The notes: generated by a model not told the origin, from the letters alone. A stretch of DNA of 64,000 nt from an uncultured Pelagibacteraceae bacterium (GCA_902578255.1 CACHCH010000001.1:62001-126000), one strand, 5' to 3'. Positions 10,061 to 21,569 are shown, counted from the first letter of the stretch. Program-made: numbers and translations.

Positions 10061-11285
10061 ATTTTAAGGCTTTTATTGGATCAAGTTTAGCAGCTTTTAA
10101 AGCAGGAAATATTGAAACTACTATAGTTATTAATATTGAACATATTGATATAATTAAGATTGAGTTTAGATTTATTTCTGAGGGCATTTTACTTAAGAAA
10201 TAAATTTCTTCAGGAAATAAGCTAATATTAAAGGTTGAGCTTAAAAATTGCCTTAAATTTTCAACATATAGTGAAAATGTTACCCCTAAAAAAATTCCAA
10301 ATATAGTTGCCGAAGTTCCTATAATTACTCCAATTAAGAAGAAAATTTTGACAATTGATTTATTCAAAACTCCAATTGATTTTAAAATAGCAATATCTTT
10401 AGTTTTATTTTTAACTAAAATTGTCAAGCCAGATATAATGTTAAACGCAGCAACAATTATAATTAATGATAATATAATAAACATAACATTTCGTTCAACT
10501 TTTAAAGCTGAAAATAAAGAGCGGTTCATATCTGCCCAGCTATAAACAAATTCCTGATCATAGATCTTTTGAAATTCATGTTTTTGTTTTTCTATATTTT
10601 TAGGATCTTTTAAATAAACTTCTAAGTTTCTCTGCTCTTTTTCAAAACCAAAAAAATCTTCGAGTGTGGACAAATTAATCAGTGCAATATTATTATCAAA
10701 TTCTGCTAAACCACTATTAAATATTGATGTAACTGTAAAAGTTTTTTGTTTTGGCATGCTTCCTATTATGGTTTGCACACCACTGGGCGATAAAATTGTT
10801 ATCTCATCTCCAATTTTCAGATTTAAAGAAAAACTAAGTTCATTTCCAATCGAGATATAATTCTTATCTAAATTAAGTTTATTACCTTTAAAATTTTTAT
10901 TTTTAATAATCTCTAATTTAGAAAAATCGTTACTTAAATAGCCCCTTAATACAATTCCTTTTGAGGTTTGATTTTTTAAAATTATAGCCTCCCCAGAATT
11001 GCTAAATAGTACATTTTTAGAAATAGATTTTAAAGTACCACTATCTATTTTGCTTTTATCAATTATTTGATCATAAGATTTAATAGTTAAATGAGAGTTA
11101 AATCCAACAATTTTATTTATTAACTCAGTTCTAAATCCATTCATAACTGACATAACAATTATAAGAACAGCAACTCCAAGACTAATGCCGATGAATGAGA
11201 AAATAGATATGACATTTAAAAACCCATCTTTTTTACGAGCTTTTAAAAACCTTAGTGTAATTTCTTTTTCTAAATTGGAAATCAA
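10053..11285 (-). CDS. Lipoprotein-releasing ABC transporter permease (LolC/LolE family)
   Basis: EKEITLRFLKARKKDGFLNVISIFSFIGISLGVAVLIIVMSVMNGFRTEL N-terminus and FtsX-like C-terminal TMs ending ALKAAKLDPIKALKYE. Confidence 0.92.
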   Translation of the reverse strand: MISNLEKEITLRFLKARKKDGFLNVISIFSFIGISLGVAVLIIVMSVMNGFRTELINKIVGFNSHLTIKSYDQIIDKSKIDSGTLKSISKNVLFSNSGEAIILKNQTSKGIVLRGYLSNDFSKLEIIKNKNFKGNKLNLDKNYISIGNELSFSLNLKIGDEITILSPSGVQTIIGSMPKQKTFTVTSIFNSGLAEFDNNIALINLSTLEDFFGFEKEQRNLEVYLKDPKNIEKQKHEFQKIYDQEFVYSWADMNRSLFSALKVERNVMFIILSLIIIVAAFNIISGLTILVKNKTKDIAILKSIGVLNKSIVKIFFLIGVIIGTSATIFGIFLGVTFSLYVENLRQFLSSTFNISLFPEEIYFLSKMPSEINLNSILIISICSILITIVVSIFPALKAAKLDPIKALKYE

Positions 11286-12616
11286 TTTGAATTTTTTTGT
11301 TTTTTAATAATTTCTACAATTTTGGTTAAAGATATATTTTGGGTTTCTTTTCCAGTTTCTTTAAATTCTAATAAATCGCCGTCTGTTTTTTTACCAATAA
11401 TGATTTGATAAGGAGTACCAATTAAATTCATTTTTTTTATTTTTGATGAAAAATTTTCTTCAGTATCATCAATTATAGCATCAATATTATTTTTAATTAA
11501 TTCTTTATTAATATTGATTGCTTTATCTAAAGCAGATGTGTCATTTTTATTTATCATTGGTATCAAAGCAATGTCATAAGGAGCAACAGACAATGGCCAT
11601 TTCATGATTTCATTTTTGTCATCATATTTAGCCTCTATAATGGCACCTACTAACCTTGATACACCAATTCCATATGAGCCCATTTTAACAAAGTCTTTCT
11701 TACCACCAGGTAAATCAACCGAAGCGCCCATTGCTTTTGAATATTTATCACCAAAATAAAAAATGTGTCCTACTTCAATACCTTTTGTGATCAATCTATT
11801 TTCTTCAGATACAACTTTTTCAAATTCCTCCTTATTGAATTTTTCATCAGTAACTGAATAATACTGCTCATATTTTTTTCTCATTTGTTGTAAGGAATTT
11901 TTTTCTAATTCTGTCTCATTACTATTTAAGTCAAAAACTCTTTTGTCAGTAAAAATTTTACTTTCACCCGTGTCAGCTAAAATAATAAATTCATGAGATA
12001 AATTTCCTCCGATTGGACCGGTGTCCGCGGCCATTGGAATGGCAGTCAAAGACAGTCTTTTAAAAGTTCTTAGGTAGGATAAAAAAAATTTATTATAAGA
12101 ATAGAATGCTTCATCATCAGAAATATCAAAAGAGTAAGCATCTTTCATATAAAATTCTCTACCTCTCATTATTCCAAATCTTGGTCTGATTTCGTCTCTA
12201 AATTTCCACTGAATATGATAAAGAAGTTGTGGAAGTGATTTATAAGATTTTAAAGAAGATCTAAAAATTTCTGTTACTTGTTCCTCATTGGTTGGTCCAT
12301 AAAGCATCTCACGATTCTGACGATCCTTTATTCTAAGCATTTCTTCACCATAATCTTCATACCTTCCACTTTCTTTCCAAATCTCACTTGATTGAATTGT
12401 GGGCATTAAGATTTCTTGTGCACCAATTTTGTTTTGTTCTTGTCTCACTATCTCCTCAATTTTTTTCATTACTTTGAACCCTAAAGGTAACCATGAATAA
12501 ATTCCTGCTGAAGCTTGTTTAATCATTCCTACTCTCAACATTAATTGATGAGACTTAATTTTGGCTTCTGAAGGATTGTTTTTTAAAATAGGGATAAATA
12601 ATTTAGATAATAACAT
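11282..12616 (-). CDS. proS: Prolyl-tRNA synthetase
   Basis: Class II aaRS: ASAGIYSWLPLGFKVMKKIE, MPTIQSSEIWKESGRYEDYGEEMLRIKDR, RPRFGIMRGREFYMKDAYSFD, YGIGVSRLVGA. Confidence 0.96.
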   Translation of the reverse strand: MLLSKLFIPILKNNPSEAKIKSHQLMLRVGMIKQASAGIYSWLPLGFKVMKKIEEIVRQEQNKIGAQEILMPTIQSSEIWKESGRYEDYGEEMLRIKDRQNREMLYGPTNEEQVTEIFRSSLKSYKSLPQLLYHIQWKFRDEIRPRFGIMRGREFYMKDAYSFDISDDEAFYSYNKFFLSYLRTFKRLSLTAIPMAADTGPIGGNLSHEFIILADTGESKIFTDKRVFDLNSNETELEKNSLQQMRKKYEQYYSVTDEKFNKEEFEKVVSEENRLITKGIEVGHIFYFGDKYSKAMGASVDLPGGKKDFVKMGSYGIGVSRLVGAIIEAKYDDKNEIMKWPLSVAPYDIALIPMINKNDTSALDKAININKELIKNNIDAIIDDTEENFSSKIKKMNLIGTPYQIIIGKKTDGDLLEFKETGKETQNISLTKIVEIIKKQKNSN

Positions 12617-12617
12617 C

Positions 12618-12863
12618 TTAAGTAATCATATTTCTTAAATTTAAATATTCAAATTTAATTAATAAGTAAATTATTATAAAAATAATAGTAGTTATTCCTG
12701 TACAATAGAGGAATTTTTTAATCATTTTAGGATTTTCTGGAGATCCAGGATCTTCTCCATCAATTTTAACAGTTTTTGTTCTATTTACATCTATCGGTAA
12801 GATTGCAAAAAAAATTATCCACCAGATTATTACATAGATTATAGCTAATCCCGTTGCACTCAT
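12618..12863 (-). CDS. DUF1467 family small membrane protein
   Basis: 81 aa, two TM segments, WWIIFFAILPIDV...DPGSPENPKMIKKFLYCTGIT; typical position next to rnj/proS in Alphaproteobacteria. Confidence 0.75.
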   Translation of the reverse strand: MSATGLAIIYVIIWWIIFFAILPIDVNRTKTVKIDGEDPGSPENPKMIKKFLYCTGITTIIFIIIYLLIKFEYLNLRNMIT

Positions 12864-14521
12864 TAAATCCGAACTAAGTTAATATTCGTGAATGGTTTTT
12901 TTCCAGTTTTTTCTTTTGAAAATTTTCTACAAGTAATTTTTAGCGCATCAATAAGATTGTGCTCTTGTTGTCTACTTCCAACTTTGAAAGACCTTGAAGT
13001 TTTTTCAATCTCGTCTTCTAAACCATAAACAAATTCATCCCTATCATCAATAGGTAAACCTCTAAAAGACAAAACAGGATTGCTATGTATATTACCCTTT
13101 GGCGTAATCATCAGCGTAACCTCTAGATAGCCGTTAGCACTAAGATTTTTTCTATCTTTAATTGACTGTGATTCAGGATCAACACTTACATTTCCATCAA
13201 GATATAACCTGCCACTTGGCGCCTTATCGTAAACTTCGGGCTTATCGCCTGGAAAAAGTTTAACAATATCACCATTTTCCACTTGAACAGGGTGTGGGAC
13301 TTGCATTTCTTTTGCAAAATTAATGTGCTCAATCATATGTCTATGCTCACCATGCACTGGTATAACACATTTAGGTTTTACCCACTGATACATATCTTTA
13401 AGATCTTCTCTATTGGGATGTCCTGAAACATGAACGAATTCAGTCTCCTCTGATATTACTTCTATACCATCTTTAACTAGTTGATTATGAAGCTTATAAA
13501 GTTTCTTTTCATTTCCAGGAATAATTTTAGATGAAAATATTACAGCATCTCCATTTTCAATATAAACATCTGGATGAACATAACTGGAAATTCTCATCAT
13601 CGCCCCCATGGGTTCACCTTGACTTCCAGTACATAAATAAACTATTTTTTCTCTTGAAAAATTTTTAGCTTCACGAGGGTCAATAGGTTCAATAGTATTT
13701 TTTAGATATCCGCATTGACGAGCTGCTTTATAAATACGGTGCATTGATCTACCTACAAGAGAAATTTGTCTTCCAGTTTGTTCTGCACAATAAAAAGCTG
13801 TTTCCATTCTTGCTACATTTGAAGCAAAGGATGTGATAATAATTCTTTTTTTTAAGCGTGACATTACGTTTAACATATTTTTTCTAACATCTAACTCAGA
13901 CCCGGATCTACCAGCGCTAAAAACATTAGTTGAGTCACATATCATTGCAAGAACACCTTCATTTCCAATTTGTTTTAATCTTTTTTCGTTTATGTTGTCA
14001 CCAATTAGTGGATTAGGATCTACCTTCCAGTCACCAGTATGTAAAATAACACCAGCTGGTGTTTTAATTCTAAGACCATTTGGTTCTAAAATTGAGTGAG
14101 TTAAGGTTATATATTCAATTTCAAATGGTTCTAAGTTTACAGATCCATTAAGCTCAACAATCTGCAAATCATTTGATATATCGATTTGCTTTTCCTTAAA
14201 TTTTTCTCTGATCAAAACTGCTGTAAATGGAGTTGCAAAAATTTTACATTTTAATTTAGGCCATAAGTGAGCAATTGCTCCAATATGGTCTTCATGAGCA
14301 TGAGTGAGTACGATACCAAGCAAATTATCTTTTCTCTCAACTATAAATCCCGGATCAGGATAAATTAAATCAACACCTGGAATGGTATCATCTGCAAAAG
14401 TAACTCCTATATCAACCATTATCCATTTGTGATTGCTTGGTTGACCGTAACCAAACAAATTCATATTCATTCCAATTTCACCAGATCCACCTAATGGACA
14501 GAATAAAAGTTCATTTTTCAT
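12863..14521 (-). CDS. rnj: Ribonuclease J
   Basis: Metallo-beta-lactamase LTHAHEDHIGAI; CDSTNVFSAGRSGSE; CTGSQGEPMGAM; VSGHPNREDLKDMY. Confidence 0.94.
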   Translation of the reverse strand: MKNELLFCPLGGSGEIGMNMNLFGYGQPSNHKWIMVDIGVTFADDTIPGVDLIYPDPGFIVERKDNLLGIVLTHAHEDHIGAIAHLWPKLKCKIFATPFTAVLIREKFKEKQIDISNDLQIVELNGSVNLEPFEIEYITLTHSILEPNGLRIKTPAGVILHTGDWKVDPNPLIGDNINEKRLKQIGNEGVLAMICDSTNVFSAGRSGSELDVRKNMLNVMSRLKKRIIITSFASNVARMETAFYCAEQTGRQISLVGRSMHRIYKAARQCGYLKNTIEPIDPREAKNFSREKIVYLCTGSQGEPMGAMMRISSYVHPDVYIENGDAVIFSSKIIPGNEKKLYKLHNQLVKDGIEVISEETEFVHVSGHPNREDLKDMYQWVKPKCVIPVHGEHRHMIEHINFAKEMQVPHPVQVENGDIVKLFPGDKPEVYDKAPSGRLYLDGNVSVDPESQSIKDRKNLSANGYLEVTLMITPKGNIHSNPVLSFRGLPIDDRDEFVYGLEDEIEKTSRSFKVGSRQQEHNLIDALKITCRKFSKEKTGKKPFTNINLVRI

Positions 14522-14522
14522 A

Positions 14523-15272
14523 TTATTTAATTAATCTTGAAATTTTAATTAGACCTTTAATTGTAATATTTTGATTTTGACTAACTTTCGTTTTAATTGA
14601 GTTTTTAAATAAACCTGAAAATCCTCCCGTTATAATTACTTTAAAAGATTTTCTAGTTTCTTTCTTAATTAAATTAATAATATTGTCAATTAAACCCGCG
14701 TATCCCCAAAAAAAGCCTGATCTGACAGCTGAGATTGTATTCTTTCCAATAACTTTATTTATTTTTTTTAAGTCAATCTTTGGTATCAGTGTTGCCCTAT
14801 CTGAAAGAGAATTAAGGGACAATTTTACACCAGGTGCAATAATTCCCCCAAAGTATATTTTTTTAACTATGACATCAAAAGTTGTAGCCGTACCAAAATC
14901 TAAAATAATATAGTTATTTTTACCATTCATTAAGCTAATTGCATTAGTTATTCTATCGGAACCCACCTGTTTGTAGTCAACTTTAACTTTAATTAAAGAT
15001 TTTAAATTTAAATTTTTAACCTCGTAACAATTTCTATTAGTTTTCTTAGATAAAAATTTTTTTATTAAATTAAAAGTTTTTGGAACAACGCTACAGAAAA
15101 GAATTTTTTTTATATCTTTAAGTTTAAAATTATTTTTTTTAAGTATTATTGATAATTTATAATTTGTTATTTCTTTTGATGAAAAATTTATTTTTTTTAT
15201 AATTTTATTTCTATTTGAAACTAACCAAATTTTAGTTTCTGTATTTCCTATATCACCTAAAATATACATCAA
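14523..15272 (-). CDS. coaX: Type III pantothenate kinase
   Basis: DIGNTETK N-terminus, VGSDRITNAISL, ILDFGTATTFDVI, GGIIAPGVKLSLNSLSDRATLIP. Confidence 0.92.
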   Translation of the reverse strand: MMYILGDIGNTETKIWLVSNRNKIIKKINFSSKEITNYKLSIILKKNNFKLKDIKKILFCSVVPKTFNLIKKFLSKKTNRNCYEVKNLNLKSLIKVKVDYKQVGSDRITNAISLMNGKNNYIILDFGTATTFDVIVKKIYFGGIIAPGVKLSLNSLSDRATLIPKIDLKKINKVIGKNTISAVRSGFFWGYAGLIDNIINLIKKETRKSFKVIITGGFSGLFKNSIKTKVSQNQNITIKGLIKISRLIK

Positions 15273-15814
15273 TTATTAACCTTAAGATTATACATTTTTA
15301 ATAAATTGTTTTCAAAAATTTGCTTTAATGATTTTTCTATTTTATTAATTTTAATATGTTTATTTGTTAATTCATTTAAATTAGTTGTTGGACATTTTTT
15401 AATATAAGGGCTTTTATTTATATTAATACCTATTCCTGTAATCAGGTACTTTTTATTCTTCATAAAAATTATTTCTTGCAAGATTCCACATATTTTTTTC
15501 TTATCGATAAAAAGATCATTTGGTTTTTTATATAAAATTTTTTTATATGTATATTTTGATATTAATTTTTTTATCAATAAACAATTTAATTTTGTAATCG
15601 TTGCAATTGATAATTTAATTTTATTTACTTCATAAAAAAAAGTTACAAATAAATTTCCTTTAGGTGAGATCCACTTTCTACCATATTGACCTTTACCATT
15701 TGTTTGAGACTCTGAAATTACCATTCCATATTTATATTGTGTTTTTTTAATAATTCTGATAGCGGTATTGTTAGTGCTTCTCACTTTTTTAAATTTAAAT
15801 TTTTTGAATTTCAT
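15269..15814 (-). CDS. birA: Biotin--[acetyl-CoA-carboxylase] ligase (catalytic domain only)
   Basis: RSTNNTAIRI; ESQTNGKGQYGRKWISPKGNLFVTF; GIGININ; no N-terminal HTH. Confidence 0.9.
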   Translation of the reverse strand: MKFKKFKFKKVRSTNNTAIRIIKKTQYKYGMVISESQTNGKGQYGRKWISPKGNLFVTFFYEVNKIKLSIATITKLNCLLIKKLISKYTYKKILYKKPNDLFIDKKKICGILQEIIFMKNKKYLITGIGININKSPYIKKCPTTNLNELTNKHIKINKIEKSLKQIFENNLLKMYNLKVNN

Positions 15815-17232
15815 TAAATAATAATAATTCTTGAAACTACCTCAATTAATTGACTTGGAAATATGAAGTATAAAAGAATTAATATTGTTGAAAAAGTAAG
15901 TGAAAATTTTAACCATAATCCATGATCTGAGTCATATTTTTCTTTTTCTTTATCGAAATAAATTATTTTAATAATTCTCAGATAATAAAATGCTGCAATT
16001 ACAGTTGATAGCAATCCAACAATTGCTAAAAAGTACATCGATTGTTCAATTACAGCTTTAAATACATAAAATTTTGCAAAGAAACCAGCCAACGGTGGTA
16101 TCCCAGCAAGAGAGAATAATATTATTAATAAAGATAATGACAATAGTGGGTGGTTTTTTGAAAGGCCAGAGAGATCATCTATGTCTTCATAATATTGGTC
16201 ATTTCTTCTTAACATCAATAAACACGAAAATAGAGCTAAATTCATTACCACATAAATAGAAATGTATATTATTGAACTTTGAATTCCGTCATTAGATCCA
16301 GTGGCCAAACCCGCTAAAGTATATCCAATGTGTCCAATCGAGCTATAGGCTACAAGTCTTTTAATATTAATTTGACCTATTGCTGCAATTGCTCCAAAAA
16401 TCATAGAGGCTATAGATAAAAAGACAATAATCATCTGCCATTGATCAATTAAATTTAAAAATGGAACATATAAAAATCTTATGAAGACCGTAAGAGCTGC
16501 AATTTTGGGTACCATTGTAAAGAAGAGTGTGACTGTTGTTGGGGAACCCTCATAAACATCTGGTGCCCACATATGAAAAGGAACTGCAGAAATTTTAAAT
16601 GCTAAACCAACTAATATAAAAATAATACCAAAAGTTAAAGCATATTCATTTGATGAAAGTTGATTTGCAATAACATCAAAATTTGTTGATCCAGAAAAAC
16701 CATAAATTAATGAACAACCGTATAATAGTAAACCAGAAGACAGTGCGCTTAGAACAAAATATTTTAATCCAGCTTCAGATGACTTTAATTGGTCTCTATT
16801 AAAAGTTGCCAAAACATAAAGCGCTAAGGATTGTAATTCTAATCCCATATAAAAAACCATCAGATCATTAGAACTAATCATAATCATCATTCCCAATACA
16901 GAACTCAATATCAAAATAGGATATTCAATTTTAAAAATTTTAAATGTTTTTAAATAATTAGATGAAATTCCTAAAACCAAAAAACCACCTATAAGAGTAA
17001 TAATTTTCATTAGTGAAGCCATGCGGTCAATAACAACGCTATCGTTAAATATCGTAATTCTGTTAACTGAAAAAGTTTCATTAACAGTAAGAATTATTGC
17101 AACCAAAATTGTGACTAAAGATAGATTAAAAGTTAATTGTGAACTATCTTTTTTAAAAACACCTAGTATCAATAAGAACATTACTGATAATGAAATAAAT
17201 ATTTCAGGTAAAACTAAATTAAGATTATTCAT
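15814..17232 (-). CDS. nuoN: NADH-quinone oxidoreductase subunit N
   Basis: Multi-TM proton-pumping subunit, last gene of the nuo operon. Confidence 0.95.
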   Translation of the reverse strand: MNNLNLVLPEIFISLSVMFLLILGVFKKDSSQLTFNLSLVTILVAIILTVNETFSVNRITIFNDSVVIDRMASLMKIITLIGGFLVLGISSNYLKTFKIFKIEYPILILSSVLGMMIMISSNDLMVFYMGLELQSLALYVLATFNRDQLKSSEAGLKYFVLSALSSGLLLYGCSLIYGFSGSTNFDVIANQLSSNEYALTFGIIFILVGLAFKISAVPFHMWAPDVYEGSPTTVTLFFTMVPKIAALTVFIRFLYVPFLNLIDQWQMIIVFLSIASMIFGAIAAIGQINIKRLVAYSSIGHIGYTLAGLATGSNDGIQSSIIYISIYVVMNLALFSCLLMLRRNDQYYEDIDDLSGLSKNHPLLSLSLLIILFSLAGIPPLAGFFAKFYVFKAVIEQSMYFLAIVGLLSTVIAAFYYLRIIKIIYFDKEKEKYDSDHGLWLKFSLTFSTILILLYFIFPSQLIEVVSRIIII

Positions 17233-17233
17233 A

Positions 17234-18715
17234 CTACTTGCTTGCTATATTTAAGTTATGCATATTGATTAAATCTGATACTGAAACTTCTATAGTGTTA
17301 AACAGCGGCTCAGGATAAAATCCAAAAAATAGTGTTGGGGCTGCTAAGCATATTAATATTAAATACTCAGATCTATTTAAATCAACCATTTGTTTTAGGT
17401 CTTCGTTAACTAATTTTCCAAAAACTACTCTTTTATAAAGCCACAACATATAAGCAGCTCCTAAAATTACTCCAAAACTTGCAATCACTGCTACCAAAAA
17501 ATTATCTTTAAAAGCTCCCATTAATATTAAAAATTCACCTACAAAACCAAAAGTACCAGGTAATCCTAATGCAGCTAATGTAAATAACATAAATAAAATG
17601 GAGTACTTAGGTATGATTGTAACTATACCGCCATATGATTTAATTAGTCTTGAGTGCATCCGATCATATACAACACCAACACATAAGAATAATGCTGCAG
17701 AAACTAGTCCGTGGCTCAACATTTGAATAATACTTCCTTCTATACCTTGTTGTTGCAGTGTAAAAATTCCAAGGGTTACGAAACCCATGTGTGCAACTGA
17801 TGAATACGCAATTAGTTTTTTCATATCTTCTTGCATTAAAGCTATGAATGATGTGAAAATAATTGCTATCACACTTAAAGTATAAACCAATGGTGTAAAG
17901 ACTTCTGACGCCACTGGAAACAGTCCAAGAGAAAATCTAATAAAACCATAACCTGCCATTTTAAGTAATATCGCAGCTAAAAGAACAGATCCTGCTGTAG
18001 GTGCCTCAACATGTGCATCTGGTAGCCATGTATGAACTGGCCACATAGGTGTTTTAACAGCAAAAGAACTAAAGAATGCAAGCCATAATAAATTTTGGTA
18101 TTTTGCATCAATACCTAGTTCGTAAAGTGCAATTACATCTGTAGTACCTGATATCCAGTAAATAGATATTATAGCAACCAACATCAAAACAGAACCTAGC
18201 AAAGTGTATAAAAAAAATTTAAATGCTGAATAAACTCTTTTTGGACCTCCCCAAATACCTATTATTAAAAACATTGGAATTAATCCAGCTTCAAAGAATA
18301 AATAGAAAACAACTAAATCAAGAGCACAGAAAACTCCAATCATGAAACTTTCCATGATTAATATTGCAATTAAGAAATCTCTTAATCTATTTTTGACTGT
18401 GTTATTTACAGAAACAATACAGAGTGGTGTTATAAAAGTTGTTAATAAAATAAATAAAATTGAAATTCCATCTACTCCAACTTTGTAATTAATAAAATCT
18501 TTTATCCAAATTCTTTCCTCAACAAATTGAAAGGAAGAAGTTGTTTGATCAAAAGATATCCACAAATAAATTGAAATAAAAAAATTTACAATTGTGGTAA
18601 ATAAAGCAACATATTTTGCTGTTAAATTATTTCCGTCTTTATCTTTTGTAAAAAATAAAAATAGTGCTCCAACTATTGGAAGCAAAATTAGAGATGATAA
18701 AATAGGAAAGTTCAT
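17234..18715 (-). CDS. nuoM: NADH-quinone oxidoreductase subunit M
   Basis: VGVDGISILFILLTTFITPLCI; FFEAGLIPMFLIIGIWGG; TWLPDAHVEAPTAGSVLLA. Confidence 0.96.
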   Translation of the reverse strand: MNFPILSSLILLPIVGALFLFFTKDKDGNNLTAKYVALFTTIVNFFISIYLWISFDQTTSSFQFVEERIWIKDFINYKVGVDGISILFILLTTFITPLCIVSVNNTVKNRLRDFLIAILIMESFMIGVFCALDLVVFYLFFEAGLIPMFLIIGIWGGPKRVYSAFKFFLYTLLGSVLMLVAIISIYWISGTTDVIALYELGIDAKYQNLLWLAFFSSFAVKTPMWPVHTWLPDAHVEAPTAGSVLLAAILLKMAGYGFIRFSLGLFPVASEVFTPLVYTLSVIAIIFTSFIALMQEDMKKLIAYSSVAHMGFVTLGIFTLQQQGIEGSIIQMLSHGLVSAALFLCVGVVYDRMHSRLIKSYGGIVTIIPKYSILFMLFTLAALGLPGTFGFVGEFLILMGAFKDNFLVAVIASFGVILGAAYMLWLYKRVVFGKLVNEDLKQMVDLNRSEYLILICLAAPTLFFGFYPEPLFNTIEVSVSDLINMHNLNIASK

Positions 18716-20628
18716 TATCTTACAATTAAAAAAGTTAAAAAAGCAGAAAAACCTACAAGCATTACGAATGCATACTGATAAATAAACCCGCTTTGAAATT
18801 TATTTGCTTTAATCGAGCATTTTTTTATAAAAGACGAAATTCCATCTGGACCAAAACCATCAATTATTGTTCCATCAAAAAATTTCCACAAAAATAAACC
18901 TAAACGTTTTGAGGATTTAATGAACAAAACTTCATACAATTCATCGAAGTACCATTTGTTAACTAAAAACTTATATAAAGGTTTATTCATTAACACTATT
19001 CCATTTGGAATTTCTTTATTTTTAACAAATAAATAATAGGCAATTGGAATTGATATTGTTACTAAGCAAGGTGTTAAAAGTAAAAACCATGTAGGTGGAT
19101 GATCAGCGCTTAAAGGTTCTAAAAACTTTATAGATTCTGCCCAAAAATAATTTTCACCACCACTTCCAATAAAAAGTCCTTTAAATAAAACACCTGCAAA
19201 AATTGCACCAATCGAAAGAATAAATAAAGGAATAAGCATTACCATTGGAGATTCGTGAGTTTCCTCTATTTTTATTTCTTTATTGTTATATTCTCCATGG
19301 AAAGTCTTAAATATTAATCTCCAAGAATATATTGACGTTAAAAGTGCTGTTAGTATTCCTATACCAGCTGCATAATAACCTGTGGTATTACCTTTAAGAT
19401 AGGCAAATTCTATAATTGCATCTTTTGAGTAAAAACCTGATAAGAAAGGAAAACCAGTCAATGCTAGTGTTCCAATGATCATTAATGCATAAGTGTATGG
19501 TAATTTTTTCCATACTCCTCCCATTTTATTAATATCTTGCTCGTCTTTAAAAGCATGAATAACAGAGCCAGAACCTAAGAATAGTAAGGCTTTAAAAAAA
19601 GCATGAGTAAACAAATGAAACATCGCAACATTATAAGCGCCGACCCCAGCAGCAAAAAACATGTATCCTAATTGGCTGCAAGTGGAATATGCAATAATTT
19701 TTTTTATATCAGTTTGTACTAAAGCTACTGTTGCTGCAAAGAAGGCTGTAGTCATACCAACAATAGTTATTAAGTTCAATATCAAGGGTGAATATTCATA
19801 AATTGGAGAACATCTTACTACTAAAAAAACTCCTGCTGTCACCATAGTAGCTGCATGTATTAATGCAGAAACCGGAGTTGGACCTTCCATTGCATCTGGC
19901 AACCAAGTATGTAATAAAATTTGAGCTGACTTACCCATTGCTCCAATAAATAAAAGTAAGCAAATCAAATCTATTGCTTTAAGTTCAAACCCTAAAAACA
20001 ATAAATTTTTATCAATAACTGCTGGTATTTGTTGAAAAACTTCAGAGTAATTTACTGTACCGAATAAATAAAATATTAAAAATATTCCTAAAGCAAATCC
20101 AAAATCTCCAACTCTATTTACAACAAATGCTTTTATCGCTGCAGCATTAGCACTTTCTTTTTTAAACCAAAAACCTATTAGGAAATACGAACATAAACCT
20201 ACTCCCTCCCAACCAAAAAATAATTGAACAAAATTATCTGAGGTTACGAGCATTAACATTGCAAATGTAAACAAAGATAAATACGCCATAAATCTTGGTT
20301 TATGAGGATCGTGTGACATATATCCAATTGAATAAATATGAACCAAAGAAGATACAGAGGTAACAACAACCAACATTACAGCTGACAAGGGATCAATTAA
20401 CATAGACCAGTTTACATCCAATGACCCTGAGTTAATCCAGGTTGCAATTACTATGTTTTCTTCATATTGATTTACAATTACTTGATATAAAACAAAAATA
20501 GATAGTAAGGCTGAAATTGAAACCAAAGCACTTGTGACTATTTCAGAATTTCTATCCCCAATGTATTTTCCAAAAAAACCAGATATTATTGATGCGATTA
20601 ATGGAAGAAATATTATCGAAAGTTCCAT
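18715..20628 (-). CDS. nuoL: NADH-quinone oxidoreductase subunit L
   Basis: FFGWEGVGLCSYFLIGFW; TWLPDAMEGPTPVSALIHAATMVTAGVF. Confidence 0.96.
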   Translation of the reverse strand: MELSIIFLPLIASIISGFFGKYIGDRNSEIVTSALVSISALLSIFVLYQVIVNQYEENIVIATWINSGSLDVNWSMLIDPLSAVMLVVVTSVSSLVHIYSIGYMSHDPHKPRFMAYLSLFTFAMLMLVTSDNFVQLFFGWEGVGLCSYFLIGFWFKKESANAAAIKAFVVNRVGDFGFALGIFLIFYLFGTVNYSEVFQQIPAVIDKNLLFLGFELKAIDLICLLLFIGAMGKSAQILLHTWLPDAMEGPTPVSALIHAATMVTAGVFLVVRCSPIYEYSPLILNLITIVGMTTAFFAATVALVQTDIKKIIAYSTCSQLGYMFFAAGVGAYNVAMFHLFTHAFFKALLFLGSGSVIHAFKDEQDINKMGGVWKKLPYTYALMIIGTLALTGFPFLSGFYSKDAIIEFAYLKGNTTGYYAAGIGILTALLTSIYSWRLIFKTFHGEYNNKEIKIEETHESPMVMLIPLFILSIGAIFAGVLFKGLFIGSGGENYFWAESIKFLEPLSADHPPTWFLLLTPCLVTISIPIAYYLFVKNKEIPNGIVLMNKPLYKFLVNKWYFDELYEVLFIKSSKRLGLFLWKFFDGTIIDGFGPDGISSFIKKCSIKANKFQSGFIYQYAFVMLVGFSAFLTFLIVR

Positions 20629-20630
20629 TT

Positions 20631-20942
20631 TTATCCTTTTAACTCATCTATATGCTCAACTCGTATCGTCCCTGAATTTCGATAATAAACTACTATAATT
20701 GCAAGCCCAATTGCTGCCTCAGCAGCAGCTACAGTTAAAATAAATAAGGTAAAAATCTGACCAGTTAAATCACCCAAAAAAATTGAAAAAGCTACTAAGT
20801 TAATATTTACAGCTAACAATATTAACTCGATACTCATTAATATAACGATAATATTTTTTCTGTTTAAAAATATACCAATAATTCCAATTGAAAATATAAT
20901 TGCTCCTAATGTTAAGTAATGTCCCAAACCTATTTCAGTCAT
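20631..20942 (-). CDS. nuoK: NADH-quinone oxidoreductase subunit K (ORF track start 20969; [10 protein letters not shown] start at 20942 preferred)
   Basis: [50 protein letters not shown]. Confidence 0.93.
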   Translation of the reverse strand: MTEIGLGHYLTLGAIIFSIGIIGIFLNRKNIIVILMSIELILLAVNINLVAFSIFLGDLTGQIFTLFILTVAAAEAAIGLAIIVVYYRNSGTIRVEHIDELKG

Positions 20943-21567
20943 CAATCTTAACTCCTTTATTGGACTCAACGTTTAATACTCTCACACCATCCGATCTCTC
21001 TCTTGAAATTTGCTTTATATAGCTTTGTGTTTTTACACCCACTCTTTTTCTAAAAGTTAGAACTATCGCACCAATCATAGCAACCAATAAAATCATTCCA
21101 CTGATTTGAAAAACATGGATATAATCGGTGTATAATACTTGACCTAAAGAATGAGTATTGCTGACTTTAGCTAATTCCAAAGAATTATTTATATCAAATA
21201 AATCTGGTTTATATTTCCAACCACCTATAACTATAATTAGCTCAACAAAAATAAGTGTGCTTATTATTAACCCAACAGGTATATGTTTTGAGCTTGCCTC
21301 AGATGCGAACCATTGATTTTTTTGTTGAGCAACATTTAACATCATAACAACAAACAAAAATAAAACCGCTACTGCACCAACATAAACAATTAGCATTATC
21401 ATTCCTAAAAATTCTGCTCCAATCATTATAAAAAGACATGAAATACTTATAAAATCTAAAATTAAAAAAAAAACAGAGTGAACTGTATTCTTGGAAGCTG
21501 TAACCATTATAGCAGAGACGATTGCTATAATTGAGAATGTATAAAAAAAAATAGAGTGTGCGATCAT
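20935..21567 (-). CDS. nuoJ: NADH-quinone oxidoreductase subunit J
   Basis: [52 protein letters not shown]. Confidence 0.95.
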   Translation of the reverse strand: MIAHSIFFYTFSIIAIVSAIMVTASKNTVHSVFFLILDFISISCLFIMIGAEFLGMIMLIVYVGAVAVLFLFVVMMLNVAQQKNQWFASEASSKHIPVGLIISTLIFVELIIVIGGWKYKPDLFDINNSLELAKVSNTHSLGQVLYTDYIHVFQISGMILLVAMIGAIVLTFRKRVGVKTQSYIKQISRERSDGVRVLNVESNKGVKIDD

Positions 21568-21569
21568 TT